A DNA stretch of 64,000 nucleotides from Clostridiaceae bacterium (lineage in GTDB: Bacteria > Bacillota > Clostridia > Oscillospirales > Butyricicoccaceae): positions 1-64,000 of the forward strand of contig JAGZOP010000002.1 of assembly GCA_018383195.1 (NCBI GenBank). The letters run 5' to 3'. The notes under the pieces were generated by a model. It ran no database searches. It was not told the DNA's origin and was given only the letters and a program-made list of their open reading frames with translations. Below, one piece after another: positions 32,867 to 41,488 of this stretch. The first letter of the stretch is position 1. Every line of letters starts with the position of its first letter. Position numbers and translations under genes: made by a program.

Positions 32867-34045
32867 ATGGAATTACAGGAGCAAGCGCTGCATTTTTGCA
32901 AACATATCGAAACGCTTACAAAGGCACACTGCACCATGCTCGATCTTCCCGCAGCAAGCTTCTGCATTCCCCCTTTCCGCTGCAACTGCGCGCTCAAAAA
33001 CGGGGAGTGCGATGCATATCAGACCCATCTGTATGGTAGCTACGAAGCAGAGCGTTGGGATGGAAAATATATTTACTATTGCCCGCGTGGTCTGGTATTT
33101 ATTGCAACCTCGCTGCGTCAGGCAGGAAAAGTAACTGAATATTGCCTGATTACCGGTCCTTTCATCATGTCCAATAGCGATGAAGATGTCTTTGAGGACG
33201 ATATGCGTGATCCCGATCCCCTGGATGGGGTTCCCCGGCTTACAACCGCACAGGCACGTGCACTGAATGAAATGACACGCGCAATCTGCGGTTACCTCAC
33301 CGGTGCACCTGCAGCTCCTGATGTCGATTCCGGCAGACAGGCTGGCATTCTCCAAATGATGTACGATCTGGCAGAACAACCGACACAGGCAAGCTACCCG
33401 CTCGAAAGCGAGCGGCAGCTTCAGCAGCAAATCCGTGCAGGCGATAAGGAAGCCTCGCAGAACCTGCTCAACGAGCTGCTCTGTCAGCTCTATTTTGTCA
33501 GCGGCACCAATCTGGAGATCTTCAAAACGCGCGTGCGCGAACTGATTACCCTGATGTCCCGCGCTGCAATTGATGGCGGCGCCGATGTAAACGAAGTATT
33601 CAGCCTGTGTTATCACTGCGAAAAGGAAGTGGCAAATTTCCACGATTTCGAATCTCTGAACATATGGTTGGGGGCAACGCTGCATAAATTCATCAGCTTT
33701 GTGTTTGATTTCACCGAAATTAAGCACCAAAACGTCATTCGGAAAACCTCCTCCTATATCAAGGAGCACCTTGCGGAAAAGCTGACGCTGGAGCAGGCCG
33801 CCGAACAGGTTTATCTGTCCAAATCCTATTTCTGCCGCATTTTAAAAGACGAACTCGGCTGTACATTTACCGAATATGTCAACCGTCTGCGCATTGAGCG
33901 CAGCAAAACATATCTGCGCGAAACCGCGATGCCCATTGCAGAAATTGCGTGCGCGGTTGGTTTTGATGACCAAAGCTACTTTACCCGCATTTTCAAGCGG
34001 CATGTCGGCACCTCTCCGGGGAAATACCGTGACATGCGAAGCTAA
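32867..34045 (+). CDS. AraC-family regulator with PocR sensory domain
   Basis: Residues about 1-170 form a PocR-type ligand domain, with the cysteine-rich FRCNCALKNGECDAY followed by KYIYYCPRGLVFIATSL and EYCLITGPFIM. A helical linker follows. The last 100 residues are the double helix-turn-helix (KTSSYIKEHLAEKLTLEQAAEQVYLSKSYF and IAEIACAVGFDDQSYFTRIFKRHVGTSPGKYR). PocR domains sense small metabolites such as diols in B12-dependent pathways. It lies between the B12 genes and the corrinoid activation genes and is convergent to the MtaA-like gene, so it may activate the 36163-36278 promoters. GAGGTG precedes the start. Confidence 0.88.
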   Translation: MELQEQALHFCKHIETLTKAHCTMLDLPAASFCIPPFRCNCALKNGECDAYQTHLYGSYEAERWDGKYIYYCPRGLVFIATSLRQAGKVTEYCLITGPFIMSNSDEDVFEDDMRDPDPLDGVPRLTTAQARALNEMTRAICGYLTGAPAAPDVDSGRQAGILQMMYDLAEQPTQASYPLESERQLQQQIRAGDKEASQNLLNELLCQLYFVSGTNLEIFKTRVRELITLMSRAAIDGGADVNEVFSLCYHCEKEVANFHDFESLNIWLGATLHKFISFVFDFTEIKHQNVIRKTSSYIKEHLAEKLTLEQAAEQVYLSKSYFCRILKDELGCTFTEYVNRLRIERSKTYLRETAMPIAEIACAVGFDDQSYFTRIFKRHVGTSPGKYRDMRS

Positions 34046-34059
34046 ATTTTCAGACACAC

Positions 34060-34095
34060 AAAAGAACTGTCGATTAAAAAATCGACAGTTCTTTT
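34060..34095. terminator. Bidirectional terminator after the PocR-AraC gene
   Basis: A perfect 15-base stem with AAAAGAACTGTCGAT (34060-34074) and its complement (34081-34095), A-run on one side and T-run on the other, lies between convergent genes. Confidence 0.85.
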
Positions 34096-34109
34096 CATTG
34101 ATATGCGCG

Positions 34110-34138
34110 AAAAGACCCGCCTAAGGGCGGGTCTTTTT
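34110..34138. terminator. Second bidirectional terminator, before the MtaA-like gene end
   Basis: AAAAGACCCGCC (34110-34121), the 4-base loop TAAG, and GGCGGGTCTTTT (34126-34137) form a perfect 12-base stem immediately before the stop codon of the convergent gene. Confidence 0.85.
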
Positions 34139-34143
34139 CCCTT

Positions 34144-35178
34144 TTACTTTGCGTAAAATTCGTCAACAGCAGCAAAGAAAGCGTCAATGTTTTCCCAGCT
34201 GGACATCGGGGGGATATCGCAGCCCGAGGAGATGCAGAAGTTCGGATACTTGCAGCATGCTTCCATTACTTCGTGCGTTACCTTCCGAATCGACTCCGGA
34301 GTACCGCCGCGGAATTCGCCTGCCGGGTCTACGTTGCCCATAGCAAGCGTATCTGCCGGCATCTTAGCCATCATTTCTGCCATATCAATCGCATTGCCAA
34401 AGTGATAAACCTTCGCGCCGCAGGACAGGATGGAATCCAACGTCAGAATGGTGGTGTTGCCGCAGTTGTGGTAAACAACAATGAAATTTTCATCCTGTAC
34501 TGCATCCACAATGCGCTTGCAGTAATCGCCCGAGAACTCCTGCGCGAGCGCCGGAGACAGCAGACCTGCGAGCGGCTCTGCGATGACGACGCCGTTTGCG
34601 CCGACTGCCTTGTATGCCTTGATGTACTTGATGATGAACTCGGTTGCCTTCTCCAGTACAACATGCACCATATCCGGCTCATCATAGCAGTAAACCATGG
34701 CTTCTGTTACATCGAGCAGACGACCTGCCAGCGAGAACGGACCGATAACGCCTGCAAGAACCGGACGGTCTTCAATCAGCTTACATGCTTTCTCAATGGC
34801 ATCGATGTAAATCTGGGTACGACCTGCGCCAACTTCCGGCACTTCCATCGCTTCTGCCTGTTCCATACGCTCGTCCTCGTCGAGATCGGCAGAAATCACC
34901 GAACCGATGACGGTCGGCACTTCATCATCCGACACACGGATGGTGGAGCCGAAGCACTCTGCCTCAACGGACAGGTCCATCAAGCTGACCGAACCGCCGG
35001 CGTTTGGGGTGCGGTCCGCAACCGCCTTCATGCCCTGCGCCTGAATGTCACTGTCACCGATGAGCTTTTCCACCGTGATGCCGAGCAGCTGAATGGACGG
35101 GAACGACAGAACCGGCATCGCCTTTTTGACCGGCGCAGCCTTGAGATCCTCTACCCACTGATACATATTCATCTTCAT
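34144..35178 (-). CDS. Uroporphyrinogen-decarboxylase-family corrinoid methyltransferase (MtaA-like)
   Basis: The start ATG 35178 follows CAGGAGG. The 344-residue TIM barrel belongs to the UroD/MtaA/CmuA family, whose methyltransferase branch binds zinc through His-x-Cys and a later Cys. VVYHNCGNTT (about 237-246) and ISSGCDIPP (about 322) fit that and are not the arginine-rich start of true HemE. MAMGNVDPAGEFRGG is also typical. It would move a methyl group between a corrinoid protein and a thiol or other acceptor. Neither a corrinoid protein nor a substrate-specific methyltransferase is in the window. It shares the leftward transcript with the DUF1638 gene. Confidence 0.85.
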   Translation of the reverse strand: MKMNMYQWVEDLKAAPVKKAMPVLSFPSIQLLGITVEKLIGDSDIQAQGMKAVADRTPNAGGSVSLMDLSVEAECFGSTIRVSDDEVPTVIGSVISADLDEDERMEQAEAMEVPEVGAGRTQIYIDAIEKACKLIEDRPVLAGVIGPFSLAGRLLDVTEAMVYCYDEPDMVHVVLEKATEFIIKYIKAYKAVGANGVVIAEPLAGLLSPALAQEFSGDYCKRIVDAVQDENFIVVYHNCGNTTILTLDSILSCGAKVYHFGNAIDMAEMMAKMPADTLAMGNVDPAGEFRGGTPESIRKVTHEVMEACCKYPNFCISSGCDIPPMSSWENIDAFFAAVDEFYAK

Positions 35179-35375
35179 AGCAAGTTCCTCCTGATACGAT
35201 ACATGCATTTCAGTATTTCAAACAATCTGTCCCCGCTTGATCGGGTTCTCTTCTTGTTGACAATAGCGTATCATGAAATTCCCGCCGACTGTTAGGAGGA
35301 TTTTGCCGTCCTTTTGCACGAAATTGACTTTGTCCGGTCCATCCTGTCCGGGACATCCTGCATGCGTATCTATTA

Positions 35376-36128
35376 TTATAGATCGGGCGCGCCCGCGGGA
35401 ACGCTGCGAAATTTTTTGTTGCTGAAATCCGGCTCGATCACGCTCTGCGGCGGGCAGGTCAGAAATTTTTCATCGTCCCACGGACCATTGATGAGTTCGT
35501 CGAAATAAGACATCTCCCCTTCGACCTCGCGGTATTCCCAACCGAACTCCTGCGCTGCGCGCTTTGCATACGCCTCGTACTCCGGATATTCCGCAAACGG
35601 GCAGGTGATATATCCACAGCATTTGTACTCTTTCATCCATGCGTTATTGCACGCAAGCAGATACTCGGCATTATCCTCCCCGTACAGCTCGGTGTATTCC
35701 GCAAGCCTGCGCGCATAGTTCTCCTTGGATGGCGTAAACGCCTGCTCAATCCAGCCGGCATTGTACCAGTAAACCCCTTTCATCTCCCGAAACAGCTTTC
35801 GGTATCGCTCTGCCGAGCCGAGAAAGAGCGAAATACAATCATCACAGCGCGGGATAATCAGCGGAATCGAGCGGCTGCGTAGCCCAATCACGCCGTTTGA
35901 ACACAAGCCGTACCCGAGCACAATAGCGTCAAAGCGCATATTTTCCTCAAATCCTGCATTCTCCTTTTCCACTTCGTCAATCATCCGCTGCACCTCCGTG
36001 CGCAGCAAATCGGGGGTGTCATGCAGCCCCTGCCGCAGCCACCATGTCCGTATCACATGCCTGCTGCCCGCTACCAGCCTCGATATCTCACGGTTCATCA
36101 CCATGCAACCAATCCATGCAATCCTCAT
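35376..36128 (-). CDS. DUF1638-type protein
   Basis: The 250-residue soluble protein shows the features I associate with DUF1638: an N-terminal IAWIGCMVM, then LGYGLCSNGVIGLRSRSIPLIIPRCDDCISLFLGSAERY and, later, YKCCGYITCPFAEYPEYEAYA and GEMSYFDELINGPWDDEKF. The spaced cysteines suggest metal or corrinoid binding. The family is found beside corrinoid methyltransferase and activation genes but has no proven activity known to me. It is transcribed first from the promoter at 36163-36191, with the MtaA-like gene about 200 bases downstream. Confidence 0.82.
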   Translation of the reverse strand: MRIAWIGCMVMNREISRLVAGSRHVIRTWWLRQGLHDTPDLLRTEVQRMIDEVEKENAGFEENMRFDAIVLGYGLCSNGVIGLRSRSIPLIIPRCDDCISLFLGSAERYRKLFREMKGVYWYNAGWIEQAFTPSKENYARRLAEYTELYGEDNAEYLLACNNAWMKEYKCCGYITCPFAEYPEYEAYAKRAAQEFGWEYREVEGEMSYFDELINGPWDDEKFLTCPPQSVIEPDFSNKKFRSVPAGAPDL

Positions 36129-36162
36129 GCCGCTTCTCTCCTTTTTTGCTTCTTAGTTTCCC

Positions 36163-36191
36163 ATTATACGGGCTTCCCGCTCTCCTGACAA
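36163..36191 (-). promoter_or_regulatory. Leftward promoter of DUF1638 and MtaA-like genes
   Basis: On the minus strand TTGTCA (36191-36186), 17 bases and a perfect TATAAT (36168-36163). Confidence 0.68.
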
Positions 36192-36200
36192 GAGGTTTTA

Positions 36201-36278
36201 TCAATTTTCAATATTGTCAATTTCGTCTTATGCCCGCGCATATTCTCCTATACACTCCCGGCATGCGCAAGCTATAAT
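36201..36278 (+). promoter_or_regulatory. Rightward promoter with TCAAT repeats upstream of the ASKHA genes
   Basis: A perfect -10 TATAAT at 36273-36278 lies 38 bases before the ATG, but the -35 region (TATACA-like at 36249) is poor. Upstream, TCAAT occurs three times at 36201, 36208 and 36217 in an AT-rich block between the divergent promoters. A weak -35 with upstream repeats suggests an activator, for which the PocR-AraC protein is the nearest candidate. Confidence 0.4.
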
Positions 36279-36315
36279 AAAGGCATCACTGAAACTGAGC
36301 AAAGAGGGAAACATT

Positions 36316-38349
36316 ATGAAACTGGGCATCGGCATCGACACCGGAGGCACCTGCACGGATGCGGTGCTTTATGATTTTGAAACGCGCACTGTGGTCGGCA
36401 AAAACAAAGCGCTCACCACCCACCACGATTTAAAAATCGGCATTCTAAATGCGCTGGACGGACTGGATCAGACCCTATGCCGTCAGGCGGTTCTCGCCGG
36501 ACTGTCCACTACCCTTGCCACCAACGCCTGTGTCGAGGGAAAATTCCGCCGCACCCGCCTGCTGCTGCTCGGACTGGACCGCAGGGGTGTAGAGCGGTAT
36601 GGCGGCGAATACGGCCTGACCGACCCGGACGATATCCGCTATCTGCCGTGTAAAACCACCATCGACGGCGCGGTTTTGGAGGAGCCGGACTGGGATGCTC
36701 TCCGTGCGAATGCCAAAGCGTGGTTTCACGATGTGGAAGCCGCCGCAGTCTGTGAAATCTACGGTGTGCGCAACGGCGGCGTTCTGGAGCAAAAAGCTGC
36801 CGAAATCCTTACAGAAGAAACCGGTTTGCCGGTGATGTGTGCAAGCGTGCTGTTTTCTGGGCTGTCCAGCCTGGAGCGTGCGGCAAGTGCGCTGCTCAAT
36901 GCCAGTCTGCTTCCGGTCACCAATCACTTTCTAAATGCAGTCAAGGATGCGTTTCATCAGCGTGGCATTACGGCAGACCTGATGATTGTTCGCTCGGACA
37001 GCAGCCTGATGAGCTGTGAATATTCTGCTAAACACGCAGTCGAAACCCTGCTCTCTGGTCCTGCCGCGAGCGCACTCGGCGGCTGCGCGCTGACTGGTGC
37101 AGATTACGCGGTTGCAGTTGATATCGGCGGCACAACAACCGATATTGCTCTGGTTGACAATTATACGCCTGTACTTTCGGACGAGGGTATCCGCGTCGGC
37201 GGTTGGCGCACTCTGGTCAAGGGATTGTTTGCGTCCTCATTTGCGCTTGGCGGCGACAGCGTCATCCGGTGGACGCTGGAGGATATGACACTCGGCCCTG
37301 ACCGTGTAATTCCGCTCTGCGTCCTCGGCGCACGGTATCCGTTCCTCGAAGATGTCCTGCGGCAGCAAATCGAATCCGTCCCCGCCCACACCCAGCCGCT
37401 GCATGAATTCCTGACCTTGGCGCGCGCGGACTGGCGCGACCTGCCGCTCGATGACCGGGAACGCACACTCTGCGCCGCTTTAGAAGAACGTCCGCTGAGT
37501 GTGCAGCAGGCATCCGACCTGCTCCATATTGAATGCTATGCGCTGAACACCCACACATTAGAAAAGCTCGGCGTCATCCTGCGTGCCGGTCTCACGCCAA
37601 CCGACATCATGCATGCATTGGGGGACTTTGTCCAATATAACCGTACTTTCTCGATTCTTGGACTGCGTTTTGCCTCCGCTTCGCTCGGTATTTCTCCGGA
37701 AACGCTTTGTGACAAGGTCTATGAGCGCATGCAGCGCGAGGTTTTCTTCGGGGTTTCACGCATGCTGTTTGAATACAGCTCCCCCTATTATCGGCGCCAT
37801 GGAATCGACAGCGGTGTGCAGGAACTGCTGCGTATGCAGTGGGAAGCACGCAAAACCGGCGGTAATGCGCTGCTGCAATACCTGTTCCGCTCCCCGGCAA
37901 AACTCATCGGCATCGGCGGTCCGACCCACCTGTTCCTCCCTGCCGTCGCGCAGGCGCTCGGAGCAGAATGCATCATTCCGGACAGCGCCGCCACTGCAAA
38001 TGCAGTCGGTGCGGTGACCGGCAAAATCAGTGTCACCGGTACTGCCGAAATCCGTCCGCATGGACAGTCTGCGGACAACAATACCGAGTGCGATTACGAG
38101 GTATTGTGCACCATGCAGGAGCCGCGCTATTTCTCTGAGGAACAAGATGCAATCGATTGGGCAACCGAGGTGCTCTCCCAATGGACCACCGCCCGCGTGC
38201 GGGAACAGGGGGCAACCGGAGAAATCTCCGTGCAATCAGACATACAGCCCATCATTGCCGGCGCAATCAAACTGTGCACCCGGGTTATCGTCACCGCAAC
38301 AACTTTTGTCAGCTTAGAGAAGGAGGAACCGTCTGCACCGCAGACGTAA
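36316..38349 (+). CDS. Hydantoinase/oxoprolinase-A-like ASKHA protein
   Basis: ATG 36316, after AAAGAGGGAA, gives 677 residues. The N-terminus KLGIGIDTGGTCTDAVLYDF and a second phosphate loop, VAVDIGGTTTDIALVDN (about 255-271), are the two ATP-binding motifs of the ASKHA fold as arranged in hydantoinase/oxoprolinase subunit A. The KNKALTTHHDLKIG and VLAGLSTTLATNACVEG segments also belong there. No subunit B gene is present, and the partner is a RACo-like protein. I therefore infer an ATP-driven role in corrinoid activation or an amidohydrolase-like reaction of the same pathway rather than hydantoin use. Confidence 0.83.
   Translation: MKLGIGIDTGGTCTDAVLYDFETRTVVGKNKALTTHHDLKIGILNALDGLDQTLCRQAVLAGLSTTLATNACVEGKFRRTRLLLLGLDRRGVERYGGEYGLTDPDDIRYLPCKTTIDGAVLEEPDWDALRANAKAWFHDVEAAAVCEIYGVRNGGVLEQKAAEILTEETGLPVMCASVLFSGLSSLERAASALLNASLLPVTNHFLNAVKDAFHQRGITADLMIVRSDSSLMSCEYSAKHAVETLLSGPAASALGGCALTGADYAVAVDIGGTTTDIALVDNYTPVLSDEGIRVGGWRTLVKGLFASSFALGGDSVIRWTLEDMTLGPDRVIPLCVLGARYPFLEDVLRQQIESVPAHTQPLHEFLTLARADWRDLPLDDRERTLCAALEERPLSVQQASDLLHIECYALNTHTLEKLGVILRAGLTPTDIMHALGDFVQYNRTFSILGLRFASASLGISPETLCDKVYERMQREVFFGVSRMLFEYSSPYYRRHGIDSGVQELLRMQWEARKTGGNALLQYLFRSPAKLIGIGGPTHLFLPAVAQALGAECIIPDSAATANAVGAVTGKISVTGTAEIRPHGQSADNNTECDYEVLCTMQEPRYFSEEQDAIDWATEVLSQWTTARVREQGATGEISVQSDIQPIIAGAIKLCTRVIVTATTFVSLEKEEPSAPQT
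38321..38345 (+). promoter_or_regulatory. Ribosome site followed by a hairpin before the RACo-like gene
   Basis: AGGAGG (38321-38326) lies 30 bases before the ATG at 38357, with no other good ribosome site nearer. Between them GTCTGC-ACC-GCAGAC (38331-38345) is a perfect 6-base hairpin that would shorten the effective distance to about 15 bases. A CTG in that frame at 38333 has ideal spacing, so an alternative start is also possible. Confidence 0.45.
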
Positions 38350-38356
38350 TGACGAT

Positions 38357-39847
38357 ATGAATATGACCATCATCTGCGCATCCGGCGCAAAAACAATCGA
38401 AATTGAACCCAATACGCTGCTCAGTGATGTACTCAAGCGAGAGGAACCCTCTTTTGCCATGCCCTGTGCAGGAAACCATACCTGCGGAAAGTGCCGTGTC
38501 CGGGTAGAGGGGGAAACCGCTGCGCCTTCCGATGCGGAACGTGCGCTGCTGAGCAAAGACGATCTTGCAGAAGGTATCCGTCTTGCATGCTTTTGCCGCG
38601 CCCAAGGTGACGTTACTGTGCGTCTTAACGATGCAGGCGCGTCCAAAATCATTGCATGGAACAAAACAGCAGACTTTGACCGCACCGAAACCGGCTATGG
38701 CATTGCAGTCGATATCGGTACCACCACAGTTGCCATGCAGCTTTTTGACCGTGCTTTCGGCACGGTGCTTGCTGAGCGACTGGCAGAAAACAGGCAGCGC
38801 GGCTATGGTGCAGATGTAATTTCGCGTATCGAAGCCTGCAAAACGAGCGGACTTGACACACTATCCGACCTGATTGCAGGACAGCTTGAGGAAATGGCCA
38901 CCGCGTGTCTCACGGAAGCTGGCATTGAGCGGATTGAAGAAGCCGTTGTCACCGGCAACAGCACCATGCTGCACCTTTACGAGGGACTTGACCCCGCCTC
39001 TCTGGCAGTTGTTCCATTCGATGTACAGTCTTATTTCGGCTGCACAAGCCGCCGCACACTTGCAGGAGCGCCAGTCTATCTGCCGCGCTGCATTGGCGCC
39101 TATGTCGGCGCGGATATCATTTGTGCCATTCTTGCCTCGGGCATGACGCAGCAAAGCGGGGTGCAATTATTAGCCGATATCGGTACAAACGGCGAAATGG
39201 CTCTGCTGCACGACGGTCATCTGCTGTGCTGCTCGACTGCCGCAGGTCCGGCATTCGAGGGCGCTGGACTTAGCCAAGGCATGCCCGCCTCAGCGGGTGC
39301 TATTCGCGCGGTATGGATGCAGGATGGCAAAGTGACCTATGAAACCGTGCAGGACAAACCCGCAGCCGGCATCTGCGGTTCCGGTATTCTTGATGCGCTA
39401 CGTGTGATGCTCCAAACCGAGATCATTGACGATTCCGGCTATCTGGATGAAGATTATCAAATCGGAAACAGCGGCGTGACCATCATCCAGAAAGATGTGC
39501 GTCAGATTCAGCTTGCTAAGTCCGCAATCTGCGCAGGTGTCATCACGCTGCTTGAAGAAAAAGGAATTGACGCTGCAGAAGTATCCAGATTCTGTATTGC
39601 AGGCGGCTTCGGCAGCAGCATGAATTATGATTCTGCATGCGCCACCGGGTTGTTCCCCGCTGCGCTGCGCGATCACACCGAATTCATCGGCAACGGCGCA
39701 CTCGGCGGCGCGGCGATGCTGCTCATGAACCGCTCTCTGCGCGCATACAGCGAAGCGCTCGCCAAGGATGCAACCGAACTGTCGCTCTCCGCAAGCGCGG
39801 CGTTTATGGATTATTATGTAGACTGCATGTCCTTTATGGAATTTTAA
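38357..39847 (+). CDS. RACo-like corrinoid-protein reductive activator (2Fe-2S plus ASKHA)
   Basis: The 496-residue protein opens with a ferredoxin domain whose cysteines are Cys37, Cys43 and Cys46 (MPCAGNHTCGKCRVRV) with a fourth at Cys78 or 80 (ACFC). After a linker comes the RACo-type ASKHA part: YGIAVDIGTTTVAMQLFD, then VVTGNSTMLHL, ADIGTNGEMALLHDG, AAGPAFEGAGLSQGM and a terminal FCIAGGFGSSMNYDSA with IGNGALGGAAMLL. RACo proteins use ATP to re-reduce inactive Co(II) corrinoid proteins. This is the clearest sign that the cluster serves a B12-dependent methyl transfer system. Confidence 0.9.
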   Translation: MNMTIICASGAKTIEIEPNTLLSDVLKREEPSFAMPCAGNHTCGKCRVRVEGETAAPSDAERALLSKDDLAEGIRLACFCRAQGDVTVRLNDAGASKIIAWNKTADFDRTETGYGIAVDIGTTTVAMQLFDRAFGTVLAERLAENRQRGYGADVISRIEACKTSGLDTLSDLIAGQLEEMATACLTEAGIERIEEAVVTGNSTMLHLYEGLDPASLAVVPFDVQSYFGCTSRRTLAGAPVYLPRCIGAYVGADIICAILASGMTQQSGVQLLADIGTNGEMALLHDGHLLCCSTAAGPAFEGAGLSQGMPASAGAIRAVWMQDGKVTYETVQDKPAAGICGSGILDALRVMLQTEIIDDSGYLDEDYQIGNSGVTIIQKDVRQIQLAKSAICAGVITLLEEKGIDAAEVSRFCIAGGFGSSMNYDSACATGLFPAALRDHTEFIGNGALGGAAMLLMNRSLRAYSEALAKDATELSLSASAAFMDYYVDCMSFMEF

Positions 39848-40002
39848 ATTCGTATGATACAGCATCTCATCACTTGGTTTCGGCGTCATCCGCTTGGATG
39901 CAGTTACTGTATCCTCTATATTCTCTCAGCAGGTAGTCCTGCGGCATCGCCCGCCTATCTCTACAATTTGGATGACATGTCGATATATCCTTCCTCATAT
40001 GT

Positions 40003-40048
40003 GAAAAAGCTGCCGCAGAATGGATGCACATTCTGCGGCAGCTTTTTC
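40003..40048. terminator. Bidirectional terminator after the RACo-like gene
   Basis: A perfect 19-base stem, GAAAAAGCTGCCGCAGAAT (40003-40021) with its complement at 40030-40048, has A- and T-runs on opposite sides. It separates two convergent units. The bases 39848-40002 hold nothing else I can support. Confidence 0.9.
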
Positions 40049-40057
40049 GTTTCTCGC

Positions 40058-41482
40058 TCACAGCACACGCAGTCGCTGTAAAAACTCCCGATTCTCAGTT
40101 TTCTCACATATTGCATCAATGCCGGAAGAAATTAACCAAACCGCCATCCCACGGCGAGCACAGGTCACCAACATATCAATAATCATATCATGATAAGCGG
40201 ATTCCTGCCCTGCAAACGGAAAAAAGCAAATCAGCAGGCGCGGATTGATCAGATACCACTTGTAATAAGAAAAACGAAGCCGCTCTGGCAGTGTCCACGC
40301 CGACAACGGACGCTGCAGCATGTCGTGGCTGAACCAGTGCGACGCCTCCTGCAAAATTGTTTCCGTAACCCGCCGACGCACGATATGATGCCCCGCCTTA
40401 GGCAGCAGTCCGATACACAGATTATCCAGCGCGGTCAAATCGTCAAACAACACCCCATACGGGCGATCGGGCCGCTCGATCTGGATGCCGATGCGCGTAC
40501 CGGTCAGCCGCATCAGTTCCCGATAGGTATAGGTCTGCCCATCCAATCGGAATGCACCGTGCACCCAACTCCGGCCGCCCAGAAAGCAGTCCTGAATGCG
40601 GGAGACTGTATTGTAATTCTCATCCCGCAGCAGCGCAATCTCCCCGCTGCGAATCTGGAATGTCAGTGGCGGCAGCCCCGGAAATGTCAACCCCATCGCA
40701 TCCATTACAACCTGTTCCCCGCAGGGAACTGTCAGATGCTCTACACTTCTGCTGCGGCGATCCCAACCAAGGATTTCAAACAAGCGCCCGTCATATTCGT
40801 CCGGATACAGGCGGTAGCAGGTGCAGCGATCCCGAATCACATCAATCCGACCGGCATACCGGTAGAGAAATTCCTCGCTCATATCGAACAGCAGCACTGC
40901 CGTTCCCCGTTCCAGCAAAAGCTGCACACAGCGCATCAGCTGTTCCAGATCACGATGCCGCAGAATCTCGGTAAACCGGTCAAGCACCAACAGTTCTATG
41001 CCGCAAAACCATGCGCGAAACACCGCCATGCGGTAATAATCCAACAGAGAGAGCCCTGTCAGTTTCGCTTGCCATGGAATATCCAATTCCATCTGCCGGA
41101 GCATGCGCAAGGTTTCTGGCGCGCGCAGACGCACCTCTGCCTGCCGCCGCTGCCGCCATGGGAGCGGTTTGCCGAGCGCCATCACAAAATCCCACACGGT
41201 CAGTTCCTTAGAAACAAAGCGCGACCGATCCGCCACCATACAGTGCTGCTCAATCCAATGCTCCATCTCGATTGAGCCCGTGCGCTGTCCGCATACGAAT
41301 ACCCGTCCTCCGGTCACATGAGAAGCCCCTTTGAAAATATCCAAATAGGCGGTGCCTGAAGTGAGATGCTCATCCACATAGATGCCGATGCACTCGCCGC
41401 GTGAAATCGACAGTTCAAAACGGCAGTCACTACCGTTATTTTGAAAACGCCCATTCTCTACCCGGATGAGTTCTTCTTTCAT
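40058..41482 (-). CDS. Degenerate tandem ABC ATPase (RbsA/MglA-derived), probable signalling protein
   Basis: The 474 residues line up in outline with a ribose-type tandem ABC ATPase: IRVENGRF, FELSISRGECIGIYV, a second half starting at LTFQIRSGEIALLRDE, and a final VWLISSGIDAICEKTENREF in place of the RbsA end. Every catalytic motif is lost. The first Walker A position reads GIYVDEHLTSGTAYL and the second LRDENYNTVSRIQD. The signature positions read LTGLSLLDYYRMAV and LSAWTLPERLRFSY, and the Walker B Glu is Arg (LLVLDRFTEIL). It cannot hydrolyse ATP in the usual way. It is the last gene of a unit with a histidine kinase and regulator and lies beside a real RbsA-type importer, so a sensing or adaptor role is likely. 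Confidence 0.78.
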   Translation of the reverse strand: MKEELIRVENGRFQNNGSDCRFELSISRGECIGIYVDEHLTSGTAYLDIFKGASHVTGGRVFVCGQRTGSIEMEHWIEQHCMVADRSRFVSKELTVWDFVMALGKPLPWRQRRQAEVRLRAPETLRMLRQMELDIPWQAKLTGLSLLDYYRMAVFRAWFCGIELLVLDRFTEILRHRDLEQLMRCVQLLLERGTAVLLFDMSEEFLYRYAGRIDVIRDRCTCYRLYPDEYDGRLFEILGWDRRSRSVEHLTVPCGEQVVMDAMGLTFPGLPPLTFQIRSGEIALLRDENYNTVSRIQDCFLGGRSWVHGAFRLDGQTYTYRELMRLTGTRIGIQIERPDRPYGVLFDDLTALDNLCIGLLPKAGHHIVRRRVTETILQEASHWFSHDMLQRPLSAWTLPERLRFSYYKWYLINPRLLICFFPFAGQESAYHDMIIDMLVTCARRGMAVWLISSGIDAICEKTENREFLQRLRVL

Positions 41483-41488
41483 ACCTTG

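Noticed and set aside
34273..35295. 340-codon frame antisense to the MtaA-like gene
   Set aside because: Shadow frame of a strongly supported gene, with no family resemblance.
39854..40081. 75-codon rightward frame after the RACo-like gene
   Set aside because: It runs through the strong bidirectional terminator and has no ribosome site. The hydrophobic start is not enough to call a gene.
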